A DNA stretch of 64,000 nucleotides, taken from contig NC_092570.1 in assembly GCF_037975245.1 (NCBI RefSeq), positions 18,799,418 to 18,863,417 on the forward strand. Direction: 5' to 3'. Shown one piece after another: positions 11,675 to 23,800 of this stretch (position 1 is its first letter; every line of letters begins with the position of its first letter). Made by a program: the position numbers and the translations under genes. The notes beneath the pieces are model-generated. The model searched no databases, had not been told where the DNA came from, and saw nothing but the letters and a program-made list of their open reading frames with translations. The DNA is from Apostichopus japonicus (lineage: Eukaryota; Echinodermata; Holothuroidea; Aspidochirotida; Stichopodidae).

Positions 11675-12094
11675 GGTAACATGCAATTCCTACACCAGTA
11701 TAAAAAGCTTCCGCAGGACTTTAAAAGTGTCAAAATGGGTAACGTCGTGCGTGTGAGACTAAAGAGATATAAGAAACTAGAAGGAAGCAATTTTCTCTTC
11801 AGAATGAAAGGTAATGGTCATTCCCAGGCTGGGAAAGAGACGGATTTTGTCGTCAAAGTGAAAAAGCGAAATCGAGATCATTCCGGTAATGAAACGGTTA
11901 CGATTGCCTTTATCAACGAAACCGGAAAGGAATCGAATGAATTTATTTTGGATGTTTCCTGGGAAGAGGATGAAACTGATGGTATTGCTACCGGCGGTGA
12001 CTGCGGTACGGCTGAAGAAGTTGAAATTTTTAGTCGATCGAAAACTGGGTTTCGTCAACGCGTCTTTAACGGAATTTTAAGCAAACAAAAATAA
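11675..12094 (+). CDS. Unrecognised protein, probable terminal coding exon
   Basis: An open frame of 137 codons from ATG at 11681 follows a plausible acceptor (TCTCTATATACAG, exon from 11675), so this may be the last exon of a longer gene. The product is charged: basic at first (RVRLKRYKK, KVKKRNRD), then acidic (SWEEDETDG). It has alternating hydrophobic residues (DFVVKVK, ETVTIAFIN, NEFILDVSW) that suggest beta strands, and it ends SKQK before TAA. No signal peptide or membrane segment is visible, and I do not recognise a family. Base composition is less AT-rich than its surroundings and no stop occurs in 137 codons, which supports real coding sequence, active or recent. No AATAAA was seen close downstream; the first I found is near 13715. 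Confidence 0.5.
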   Translation, partial: GNMQFLHQYKKLPQDFKSVKMGNVVRVRLKRYKKLEGSNFLFRMKGNGHSQAGKETDFVVKVKKRNRDHSGNETVTIAFINETGKESNEFILDVSWEEDETDGIATGGDCGTAEEVEIFSRSKTGFRQRVFNGILSKQK

Positions 12095-15000
12095 GCCACA
12101 CGGCAAAACGAATCTTTAGAATTATAGTCAACGAGACACTCAACATCTATATACCCTTTCAGTTTTCTACAAAGGTTTCTTGAACGGATAGATGCAAGAA
12201 CAAATTACAAATATATACAAAAATATGAAAACATTATTGTGAATGTAAAATTATATTATTCTTGACATGGAGATGGGGAAATATTCTTTTTTCCGGATGC
12301 TGATTGTACTACAGATTGTACTACGTCGGTTTTTAAACTACACAAATTGGCGTTGGAATTAGTTTGACGTTAGCTGAAAATTACTCCGTTTTCTTTATTA
12401 ACTTGAGCCGAAAAAGTGTAGGCTATATGCCTATATATTTATTGCCGAGGAGATGACGTCATTTGGGCTGATCGAGAGGAAGTAAGCGTGAAGTTTGTTC
12501 TTAACGGAAAATGGAAAAGAAAGTTGATAGGATCTGCATGGAGAAATGACATGTACTTGTGATTGACTATCGGAGACGTCTGCCGTTACCTATCCTCAGC
12601 CTTGTTCGCCCGGTGGGCGTATATAGTGATATTGACGCCCAAATCCGGCTATATCTAGAAAAAATGTTATGGCCTGTATTCTTGTAACGTTTAAATTAGC
12701 CAATTCCTGGGGGGGGGGTGGAAAAGATAAGAAATATGGTAGCTTGTAGACTACATATTGACCAGACTGGTCGTGGATATTCCGACCTGAAATGTCGGCT
12801 ATAGCCTGAACTTGTGTAAAGCGTTTTAGCGCATTATTATAACCTACACCGTATTGCAATTATGTTGAAGAAGAAACTAACGTTAAATTCGAAAAGGCTC
12901 ATTTTGGGCGTGAGTCAATTTGACGGGCCTATCATCGGCTGATATGCTATTTGATGTCTGGTCGGAACAAAATTAGTCGTTGCTATGGTGATTTCTTGAT
13001 AGATATCACCCCCCTCTTCTCCCCACCCAACTGCAGTATATATGCGTGTATATATTGAGTTTTAAAGCTGGGCAAACTACAGGGTTTTATTTACTGAGCA
13101 TTGGATATATATACAACGAAATCATAGAGTAGTTAAATGAAGTAAAAAAGAAAAGAAAAAGGAGCTAAGTTGTCGGTAGGGAGATTGCAGTGAAGACTGC
13201 TTACTTCGCTCAATTTATGCCAACATATATAATCATCAATGACAAGCACAAAATTATGAATACCATGCATGCATGCTGAAATATATTAATCCGCAAAACT
13301 GCCAATGCTGAAATGTGTGTTGCATAAAATGTTTAAACTAATGTGGCCATTTTAGCATATTGAACCGATTGTGTGTCCCCATATAAAGTCACGTTATAGA
13401 CAATAGGCTATTTTATATCTATACTCGTTATGTATCACCCATTGCTTGCCCCAAATTTTAGCATGCATATGGAATCGGTTAAATGTTTCCAAAGTGCTGT
13501 TCTGGATTTTTGTATTAATTCGTTATTCAGTTGACATTGAGGAAAGTGTTCAGTGTTTGTGTAAAATGGTCAATGACCATTTGAATGTATACTTTCTATT
13601 ATATCTGGGTGCAATATACTGATGGGCTACATAAGCTTGTTTACGTTGATACGTAGTTTACTAGCAATTTTGCTTCAATTTTTTATTTTTATTGTCTTTT
13701 ATGTTCCGTTGGTTTAATAAAGCACTAAAAGGAGCAAACATAATGAAAATAAAAGCATGCCCGCACATCAATTGAAATTTCACACCAAAGTGTAATTATC
13801 TTTTCACCACTGACATTTCTAGAATATCAGTGTCCTGATTTCCCTATAAGTTTGCGAGTCACAATGGCGTTCACAGGAGACTGCAGAGGGTGGGGGAGGG
13901 GAGGGGGAAAAATGCACGATTGATGTAGGTATAGGGGCCTGAACCTTTATGAAATGGCTAAAGGCGAATGAAGGATCCTGGGGTCATTGAAGTAGACTCC
14001 TATGTAGAGGAGGGGGAGGGGGTAAAATGTAGACGTGTATAATCGTGCTTTCTGAAGCACATGTAAACTATTGAAATTAGGTCAGTGAAGAAGCTTTAAA
14101 CACAAGCTTGTGTTAATAAATACTTTGAGTGAGGTTGGGGCAAAAGGAGATGTAAAACCATACGTGGTCTTCCATGGTTGAATGCAAAAAAAAAACCCTC
14201 CCCTACTGAACCAGTCTCCCCCTCCCGACTGACGAGGGGTTGTGGAGTGGAACGCCCCCCCCCCTCGGCACGTCACTATTACTTTAGTATCATGATCAGC
14301 GGGGTCAACACTTCCTCTTTTTTGGGGGGAGGGGGCAATTTTTCAATAGCAGGACACTTTCCCATTAAAAATTTATTTGAGTTGTAAACATAAGGTCACT
14401 TGTTAATTACAATAATAGAAAACGGTATACACTGTATCTAAACAAGGAAACTTCTTATTTAATGAAAAGGATACCCCTCCCCCTCCGTATTATTGAGACC
14501 AGGGGGCTCTAATCCGACTCCGTACTGAGAACAGGTAGGCAGGCACGGACGATTTATTTCTCTGTACCAAGGAGCTATACGGTGGCAGCTGGAGGGCGAA
14601 GCAGTACTAGCAGGAATGTGAATAGGGTGAGCAAGCATGTTTGCGACCAAAATAAATTAGTCCCGAACAGGGGATTGTTCCCCACCCCAAGTGACACGGC
14701 TGTACCATGTTGCGATATACGCTGTAATCTAAGCTGCAACGCGCTTGCGCTTTCATGCATAATTCGCCGTTAGATATATATGCGTGTCGATGTACATGTG
14801 TGTGATGGGAACACATGATATACAGATATTCTTTTTACAGTTTTTTTACAGATTTGTACAGAACCGTTCAGTATCAATATATAGTATTAAATCTATTTTG
14901 AATCGAAAATAATAAAGGGTCACGATTTTCCGATGCTGGTACAATAATGCTGGCATTAAGATGAATGATTTAGAGTAAAAAATTTGACTGAAGTATGCTG

Positions 15001-16622
15001 GTAAATCTTCTTGGTAACATCGGAGACAAAAATAGATGCTGCATGCACGAAAGACGCAAATATAAAGATCTTTATTTTTATTTTTATTATTTGTCCCAAA
15101 TTTTAGAATGCTAAAAATTGGTAGATGGTTTCAAAAGTATACTTTCCTTGTGGTTCTGCAGTTTTCAAGTTACTTCCAGATAATTCAGGAATATTAAATT
15201 TAGACAGGTTGTTTTCAGACAGGAAAAATACTTGTGTGACCATGCGTGACCACACATAGCATATTTTGGGCAAATGTTGATGACCTTAAACCACAGGATT
15301 GAATGAGGCTTGTGTTAAAGCTGTTTATTGAGTTGGGTTGTACCTTCGCGAAGTTACAAAATTACATTACTACAAAGAAAGGGAAAATATATCCCAGTGT
15401 ATAGGCCTACGTTATGCATAACTATATACGGTAACATGTACACAACATATACACAGATAAAAAAAAAATCAACGTTAGTTAATCAAAACTTGCAAAGTTT
15501 TGCACCAGTTTTGCACCAAAGCCCCCTCCGTTTTACCAAATGTCTCAAAGGGGGAGGGGACACATTCCCGTTAGTCCGCGCTCGCCTGTTCGACTTAACA
15601 CCACATTATCCCCCTCATACAAAGAAGGTAGTCGCGCCTCTAAGATATTTATGTGGATATTATCATTTCACTACTCATAATAAGCGATATATTAAACGTT
15701 TAATGCCGTGCACTGGTGCAAAACATGTTTGTGTTCCTCGTTAAAAGCAATGTAATCTTTTTTTAATTTTTTTTTTATAAACCTTGCCTAGTTTTTACAT
15801 AAGTTTACTCTCTGTAATATAGTGCGATTCAAAGTGTTCAGTTTGGGTCCACCACTGCTTATGGCAAATTCAATACAACATAAAGCTTTAAGCACTATGC
15901 ATCTTACAAGTTGCCTTTTACCTGACCCGCCCCGCAAAACGTAAACGCCAACTTGGCCAAAACGGCACTTAAACGGAACTCTGATGGAATTTAAACCATG
16001 CAATAAATTCCACATCCCCCGGTCTACCTGCACCGTTCAAACAGCCAATCCTACACATACGGCCCGCCCACCCGGCCATAGACCAACCAATGCCCTTGCT
16101 CCCAAACACCACTGTCCGGAGAGAACAGCTGGTCTCGTATGGAACATGCAATTACAAATTATTCAGACAGGTCGCCCTCTCATTTATGGCTTTTGCTTAG
16201 TTGTAGTTTGAAGTGGCGCTGTGTATCTTCTACACAGTTTCTTTCTCTGGTGAAGGAGCAAACACTGCGGTGTTATCGTCATCATTACTTTTGGATTTAT
16301 TTACTTTTAAGATTGAAGTAGTAGTAATTCACATTGTAAGAAATTTGAATGGAATATACCAAGTTCCTATAGGTTTGAATTTGGTGGACATATCTTTAAC
16401 CGTCCCCCTCCCCGTGCCCGTGCCCTCCCCACCCCACCACCTTTCCTGTGATTAAGCGAAGGAGAATGGGAATGACGATTTTTGTCTGGTATTAAAAGAG
16501 TTGATAATTCTTTCTTTGTAATATGTCACTATTTAAAGTTTCACCTGTATCATTCACGAACGAAATTTGTATATAAGACTCTGCATTGGTGGCGGTAGGA
16601 GTTTCAATCTGGAGGGAGGGGC
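12095..16622. other. Gene-free; G/C homopolymer tracts and a hAT-module fragment at about 15490-15600
   Basis: No domain-bearing frame was found. Several G- or C-runs occur (near 12709, 13890, 14010, 14255, 14325). At about 15490-15600 the words TTTGCACCA, AAAGGGGGAGGGGACAC and CCCGTTAG match the interior module of the hAT-like elements, which marks a relic. Confidence 0.5.
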
Positions 16623-17001
16623 TAGTGGTGTCGCCAAGGGGTGGAATGAGGAGGGGTAGGGGAACGTGCCCTCACCATAAAAATCGTGTCCCAGGTGCCC
16701 CCCCCCCCGATGCGATTTGTAGTGTTAAATAAAAACTAAAACATGAAGTTTATCTGCCTCGATTAAAAACATAAATATCGGACAGACTAAGCCCGAAAAT
16801 TCTTGAACATAAAGTTACTTCAAGTTGCAAAATACAGCACCAGATCGCATCTAAGGACCCGTAATTAAGCATAATTTTCTCAAAGAGGAGGGAGACACCC
16901 CCTCCCCCAGGACGGCATTCACAAATAAACATTGTGCCACCTACTTAAGTGTTGTGCCCCAGCTGTATCCCCCAAGATTGAAATGTCTGGCGACGCCACT
17001 G
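16623..17001. mobile_element. hAT-like small element with CAGTGGCGTCGCCA ends
   Basis: The left end TAGTGGTGTCGCCA and the right end TGGCGACGCCACTG are inverted repeats with two mismatches. The interior (16850-16910) repeats the shared module GCACCAGATCGCATCTAAGGA..GAGGGAGACACCCCCTCCC. Both flanks are GAGGGA-rich and no exact 8-bp duplication can be fixed, so the insertion boundary is less sure than for its relatives. Confidence 0.65.
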
Positions 17002-17508
17002 GAGGGAGAGGGGCCGTCACAAACGTCAATTGAAGGGCAGTGGGACATTTGACTTTCATATGAAATGGTATACCACATATACAGTTACCTGAGAGTTACC
17101 GACAAATTAGATCCTTTTGTGCTTTTCGTACAGCAAATTCCAGAATTTTATTTCTTTTCTCAACAGTTGAACACTAATCGAATTAAACTTTTTTCTTAAT
17201 GGTTCAGCAAAAGGTCATTTTTTTTTAATAACAAATGGACACTTTCTAATTACAATTTAAAAACAATTGGAAAAGGTATCACTTCACAGGAGCACTTCAT
17301 ATAATATTAAAACGGTCAATTTTGACATTTTCCACCAAATTAGGGGGAAGGAGGAGGGGGGGGGTGGGCAACCCGTTGACCTCGTATACACTGTTACACT
17401 GATAAATAAGACGTACGCAAGAAAACACCACTTCGCATTGCCATACTAATCGTAAGCCTGAGGAGAAAAGCAAGTTAATAACTTCTACCGCGGTATAATA
17501 CCGTACAG

Positions 17509-18032
17509 CAGTGGCGGACTGGCCACACGGGCATTTGGGCAATGCCCGATGTCCCGGTGGGCTGGGGGGGGGGCTGGTAAAATTTACAGCCCATTTTCAC
17601 AGTAGTTAATAGAATACAGACGGGCTGTGTAGAAATATATTTTTAACTGTGGGAATCAACTCATGAAATCACCATGATAGTGAGTCCGTTAGTTCGTAAC
17701 AAAGAACGTGCTATTGGCAACCCGTCTGTGCTAATGGATTTGATTTAGGTTTTTTTTCCACTTCTTCAAGCATGTTGACACAAAATGTTTGAAAAACTAA
17801 ATAAAATCCAGTCTTAAACATATATTTTTGTTTACGATTTTAACTTTCCTTATAGTTTAATCAAGTGTTGCTTTGGGTCATTTCTAAATGATTATTGTAA
17901 CCTACAAACTTGAGAAATATTGCACCATTTTGCATCTAGGCATTCCCTAACTTCAAAAAAATCTCAATGGGTAGGGGGACACCCCTCCCCTTGAAAATAC
18001 CGGGGCTGGTTTTAAGACTCAGTCCGCCCCTG
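17509..18032. mobile_element. Non-autonomous hAT-like element with CAGTGGCGGACTG ends
   Basis: The ends CAGTGGCGGACTGG and CAGTCCGCCCCTG are inverted repeats with one mismatch, flanked by a perfect 8-bp duplication CCGTACAG (17501-17508 and 18033-18040). Near its right end (about 17918-17995) it carries a version of the shared module, TTGCACCATTTTGCATCTAGG and GGGGGACACCCCTCCCC. No transposase is present. Confidence 0.85.
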
Positions 18033-18040
18033 CCGTACAG

Positions 18041-19495
18041 TGTATTGCATGGTTAGTGATGCACGTCATTACAAACAAGTTTCAGTAATGAGGGTAATAA
18101 ACCAATGAAATCTACCGTAACGGAAAAAGCAATTTAATTGATTCTTTGTTTGTGGCAACCACACAGGAGACAAGAATTTTACAGATAAGTCGATAAATAA
18201 GCAACGTTTTCACGTTTGTCATAGTTATATTTAGCACATGGTACATGCGTGGAAATTGGGAAATTCTCCATCATATCTAAAAATAGGGAAGGCAGGTGTA
18301 CACACTCCCTTCCACAAATTAAAATGGCGTAGTATCAAGGTTTCTGTACCAATTTCTCTCTCTCTCTTCATGAAGTTCCTATTATTCGTTTTCGAGTTAT
18401 TGATAGTTGAGTTGTAACAGTATAATATGGACACTATAAGTGTTTAATACACCAATGTCTGAAGTGTATTCATATTTTAAAGCATCCCAATTTTGAAGGG
18501 AAAAAAAGTTGAATTTTTCTCAACAAAACGGCAATTTTTATTTACTGTTTTTTTTTTTGCTACAAAGAGTACTCTTTCTATTTACAATTTTCATTTCTCA
18601 TCATAAGGTAACTTAATAATTTAACAACTTAACGAAAATACCCTTCTGCATGAACACAAATGGAAAACTGTGGATATTTTTGCATAAACCAGATAGGTAC
18701 TTTTAATTTATAAATAGAGGGAACGGTTAAGGGCTTTCAGAAACCTGGAGTGGTAGGGAGGGGCTCTTTTATGCTTGGTATAAATGAATGGAAACTTTCC
18801 AGATTGAATTCACTTAAATTATCTGTCTAAACTGGCTTAGTCTGAAGATGCAGTCTCTAAAACGGGGGGATAGAAATCAATATATACATGAATTATTGCG
18901 AACTTATTTCCCTTACATGTCCCACTAATCCTGATACTGACTGAAACCTTGTGTAAATACACTGCTGGAAGAATAAACTATAGCTGGGATCATTGTTATA
19001 ATAACAATTATTTGTCTAGTAGTAGTCGGTTTTACTATATTACCACGAATTATCGATTAAAGTTACATTATGAATTAATGCCATTCTTCTGTTCAGCGTA
19101 TAGGAATAGGGAAGGTAGGGGTGGGGGGGGGGACGGGGCAGAGTGAGCCGTAGCCCCACTTTGAAAAGTAGGGCCATATTTGTTTGTTGATAGTAATATA
19201 GAATAAGGGAAAATGCAATTTCGTTACTGACATAAAGTGAACATTTCATTATGTAAAATTATATTGCCATGCATGAACGTCCACTATTTCTCCTTCATTG
19301 TTAGTAGTGTGGCCTTCCCTTTAAACACTTTTTCATTTGATATCTTGTTATACAGTATATAAGCTTTAATAAGCTATTCTTTTGCAAAATGAATCACCCA
19401 ATACTAGCAACTCGTTGACCTATTACACAAGCACGTGACTCGTTATGCTAATTATTTACGAGCAAAACCTTAACACGTTTCCTTTATTGACATGT
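18041..19495. other. No gene recognised
   Basis: AT-rich DNA with a G-rich patch near 19120-19135; no domain, tandem repeat or element end recognised. Confidence 0.4.
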
Positions 19496-19540
19496 ATCAA
19501 ACCAAGGAGGTTCTCTCTTATAGAACCTCCTTGATCAAAC
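19496..19540. mobile_element. 31-bp perfect foldback flanked by 7-bp direct repeats
   Basis: CAAGGAGGTTCT and AGAACCTCCTTG form a perfect 12-bp stem around the loop CTCTTAT (19503-19533). The direct repeat ATCAAAC lies immediately on both sides (19496-19502 and 19534-19540). This looks like a miniature foldback insertion or the joined ends of a deleted element. Confidence 0.6.
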
Positions 19541-19844
19541 AACTGTCTTGGTTTTTGTTTTTTCCTTTGTTTTACCTTTCTTTGGCTATTCAAATATGAA
19601 ACAGCTTTGTTTGTTTATTTTTTCTCTGTCTCTTAAAGGGTATATCTGCAGTCCATGTAGGTGATTGTATATATGATATTCAAATGCAGCCAAATTTATC
19701 ATTCATAATGTACGGAAAGATACATTCTCATATAAGACACTGCGACTAATTGAAGCGACATAACGGGCGATGTAGAACTTACAAGGGCCCCTTATGAGGA
19801 TGTCTCAGACTTTTCTTGGTCTACGAAGCCAAATGTGCAGGAGG

Positions 19845-20568
19845 GGAGAGGAGAGGAGAGGAGAGGAGAGGAGAGGAGAGGAGAGGAGAGGAGAGGAGAG
19901 GAGAGGAGAGGAGAGGAGAGGAGAGGAGAGGAGAGGAGAGGAGAGGAGAGGAGAGGAGAGGAGAGGAGAGGAGAGGAGAGGAGAGGAGAGGAGAGGAGAG
20001 GAGAGGAGAGGAGAGGAGAGGAGAGGAGAGGAGAGGAGAGGAGAGGAGAGGAGAGGAGAGGAGAGGAGAGGAGAGGAGAGGAGAGGAGAGGAGAGGAGAG
20101 GAGAGGAGAGGAGAGGAGAGGAGAGGAGAGGAGAGGAGAGGAGAGGAGAGGAGAGGAGAGGAGAGGAGAGGAGAGGAGAGGAGAGGAGAGGAGAGGAGAG
20201 GAGAGGAGAGGAGAGGAGAGGAGAGGAGAGGAGAGGAGAGGAGAGGAGAGGAGAGGAGAGGAGAGGAGAGGAGAGGAGAGGAGAGGAGAGGAGAGGAGAG
20301 GAGAGGAGAGGAGAGGAGAGGAGAGGAGAGGAGAGGAGAGGAGAGGAGAGGAGAGGAGAGGAGAGGAGAGGAGAGGAGAGGAGAGGAGAGGAGAGGAGAG
20401 GAGAGGAGAGGAGAGGAGAGGAGAGGAGAGGAGAGGAGAGGAGAGGAGAGGAGAGGAGAGGAGAGGAGAGGAGAGGAGAGGAGAGGAGAGGAGAGGAGAG
20501 GAGAGGAGAGGAGAGGAGAGGAGAGGAGAGGAGAGGAGAGGAGAGGAGAGGAGAGGAGAGGAGAGGAA
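19845..20568. repeat. Pure (GAGAG)n pentanucleotide tract, about 144 copies
   Basis: About 720 bp of almost perfect 5-bp repeat, all purine on the plus strand. Such tracts can form intramolecular triplexes. The array length may be compressed or expanded by assembly. It ends 220 bp before the TATA box of the ependymin-like gene. Confidence 0.97.
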
Positions 20569-20787
20569 AGTTAATTTTTGGATATAAGGTAACTTTTTTC
20601 ACCGTAAACATAAGTGACCCTTTAAGTCGCGGCTATCTCTGAGGCGCAATCACCAAACACGCTCTGTGTATGTAAACATCTCTCGTACAATAAAAAACGA
20701 ATTAGTTAAATATGTTGTTGGTTACATAAACATTGCGTCATAAATGTTCAGTTTAAAATGTAGAAGAATTATCAACACCCTCAAGGT

Positions 20788-20795
20788 TATAAAAG
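20788..20795 (+). promoter_or_regulatory. TATA box of the ependymin-like gene
   Basis: TATAAAAG lies 84 bases upstream of the first ATG, which places transcription start near 20820 and gives a 5' UTR of about 50 bases. Confidence 0.65.
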
Positions 20796-20871
20796 TCGAA
20801 AGCATTCTGTTAAGTTTAACAAATTGATTTGTAAGACATTAAGAAGCAAATCCTTGTCAACTACAGAAATA

Positions 20872-23800
20872 ATGGAGGTCGGAATAAAATGTTTCGTCTT
20901 ACTGGTTATCGTTGTAGCCACTACTAGCTGCACGGAAAGTCCTGAAAAATGCTGTGTCGAACCAACGCATGAAGTATTCATGGGTAAGTTATGTTGACAT
21001 TAACTTTGAAAAAAAAAAGTGTGGTCTATATAGGCAAGTTTAGGAATAAGTGAAATGAAGCTTTACAAAAAATAGCGAACGATTTTTTTATGCGCCATTT
21101 GAAACCCGTGACTGTTCTAAATGAGTTAACCATGTCCCTACTTTCAAAGAATGAGGAGCTCATTATAATAATTATTTATCTTACAGAGAGGGGAGAAATT
21201 GCTGAGAACTGTTTTTCTAATGCAAATGGCATGGATTGGTAAATGTTTTGGGGACATTGATCCTACCAAGGATTCTTCTGCGTAGATAAAATGCCCCGAA
21301 ACGTCAGGCCCTTTAAGTTTAACAACTACCATGTTGAGTGCTGTCCGTTATTATTTCAAACAAAAAGTCTAAGTAACAATAGCAAACGGCAGGGAAAGAA
21401 TTTGAATCATTATATTAACCAATCATTTCTTTGCTTTTGTGGTAAACTATTTCAAAGATTCACAGTATCATTCAATCTTGGTGAACTTTTCGGCGCGCAT
21501 ATAAATCGAACATCAACCGACACATGGAATGATATGCGGTACATATAATGGTGTGATATATATTACGTAAAACTACATTTTGATTCTTAAACATACGACA
21601 ACTTCACAACAGCAATGTAGCAGTTTCCACCAGCCGCGACTAAGCCACGGTGAAATTATTGACATATATCGGTAACAGTCTTTTATAGAACCCTTTTCTT
21701 CTTCCTGGAAACATTATATTTGGCGAGCCATTTTGGCGCTCCATACGTTTCTTTGCATGCAAAATTGCAGTGAAAATCACTTACTCTACCTGGCGTAAAT
21801 ATAGATTTGGAATACATCAGTTACAGAAGTTACATATCTTATAGTCTTCCTGAAATAATAATAATAAATTCTTACATGTATTTTACGTCCTTGAAAATAT
21901 TAAGAAAAACACAAACAAATGATGCCAAAACACAAAAGTAAATATCGCAGACTACTGTAGTACTTTGCTTGCTTTTGTTTTGTCTTTTCTTCTCTTTACA
22001 AACTTGTAAGGTATCGCTAATCTAATCATGTTATTTACTGTTATTTATTCATGTTTTTCTTATGGATGTATAGGGGGAACTATCGCCCAGGTGATCAACG
22101 GTTCAGGTGTTGGAATACTCATGAACACACAGACAGCGGCAGATCACGATCAACACATGTACGGCTCCGAAGCAGGTTATTACGTCATCGGTGGTCACTA
22201 TGTTGAAATTAAGACCATTCAAGACTGGAACGCGGTAGGCTTTTTATAGTTTAAACAGGGGATAGATCCAGAGATTGTCATATTCCTTTATGAGTAAACC
22301 TAGATTTTAGTAAAAATGACTCGCAATATCCTGCTTATCTCGATCAGGCATTGTGGAGACTAGAAAGCCATGCTTGTTTTCTTGCTTCTTTTTGACACTA
22401 TAAAGTTATAAAGTTTCAAACGTGGGTTGGTTAAATATAACAATAAACATCATCAATTCAAAACTATATAGACATGTTTAATATCAGATGTACTTAACTT
22501 AGCCTACTTTGCATATAAGAGTCGAATCAATCAATATGTATATATATATATTATATTATTTTTCTCCCTTTAGATGAAGTCTTACTCGATTATGAACGGA
22601 GTGTGCACTGTTGCACCCCTGGTTGGGTCTGAACCCTCTAACTGTATTGCAGGTAATTATTAGTATATCTCGGTCAGGCATTGTTGCAAACTAGCTTTCA
22701 ATGTTGAAAATTTTGATTCAATTCTTTTGCCGGGCTGCTCAGTTTCACTTAGCAAGCTAAATGGGTATCTCAGCCCCGGCTCCGGGGAATAAAGGTGTTG
22801 TATGTGGCGCGATAGGCGAGGCTGGTTCACATGTATCACATGCAATGGATCAAAGGTTCTTGGTCGGTCACCTCTCTACTATTCTTTCTCATTATACTAG
22901 TTTTACTTTTCATATAGATGACGCTAAGTTTTCCGAATACACGAATATTGGTGATAACGAGATTGTGACTCAGAACTGGGAAATCAATCCTAAAGAAGTT
23001 GGCCTATCCTATGGTAATGCATACCTGTCTATCTCGAACAAAAAATGCATCCCCACCGGTCTTACTTTCGCTGGGCTCTCTGACACTACCGGAGCGGAAG
23101 GTAAGTTGTACCGGATTGGGTCCAGTGTCCAAGTGGCGTCAAATTTGTTTGGTAGGGGTAAATGTGTTTCTATAGCAACCTTTTTTTTTGCGTGAAAAAT
23201 ACATCTCGATATTTTTTAAGTAGAAGCAAATCAGGCAATCATCAAAAAACAATAGCTTAGGCGCAGATGTTGTGTGTTGAATTGCAATATGTGATTACTT
23301 TAAGATTTATCAAGCTATGACGTTGTCCCTTAACTAATAGGGACGGCTTGAGTAAGTTTAATATTGGTAACACAGACCCCACACGTGTTTAAAGTTTTAA
23401 TCATTTGTTTTTTTCTTTCGTAAATAAGAACAAGAAAACAAAGGTCAAAGTAACATATTTTCATTTGATATGAAGAAATAAAATATAAGCTATTTTTAAA
23501 CAAATATTTTTTAAAATTTATTTTCCAGTTCCCATAGTGTATAGCGCGGGGTACTTCAATTACACCAGTGGAGTTAGCGATCCTAAACGCTGGTTCGGTG
23601 TTCCCAGCTCTTGCAACACAGAAGTGACTTCGGTAAGGGAACGTAATGTTCATGTTTACACATGTATCACGTAAGCAACGTACAGGGGGACTAGATGTAA
23701 CGGAAATGGGAGGGCAAGGCGGGGGGGGGGGTGGAGGTAGGAGGAGGAATTCGAGAGGGAGAGGGTTCAGCCGAGTCGACTGTACTGTAAATCGAGAGGG

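Noticed and set aside
15328-15744. 138-residue plus-strand frame
   Set aside because: It crosses a hAT-module relic and C/G-rich low-complexity DNA; no domain.
19794-20642. Several overlapping 250-280 residue frames of Glu-Arg-Gly or Leu-Ser-Pro repeats
   Set aside because: They come from the (GAGAG)n tract, which is open in every frame on both strands.
22028-22249. ATG at 22028 as the start of a separate plus-strand gene
   Set aside because: The first 46 bases are intron and acceptor; the exon at 20872 supplies a signal peptide and joins in phase.
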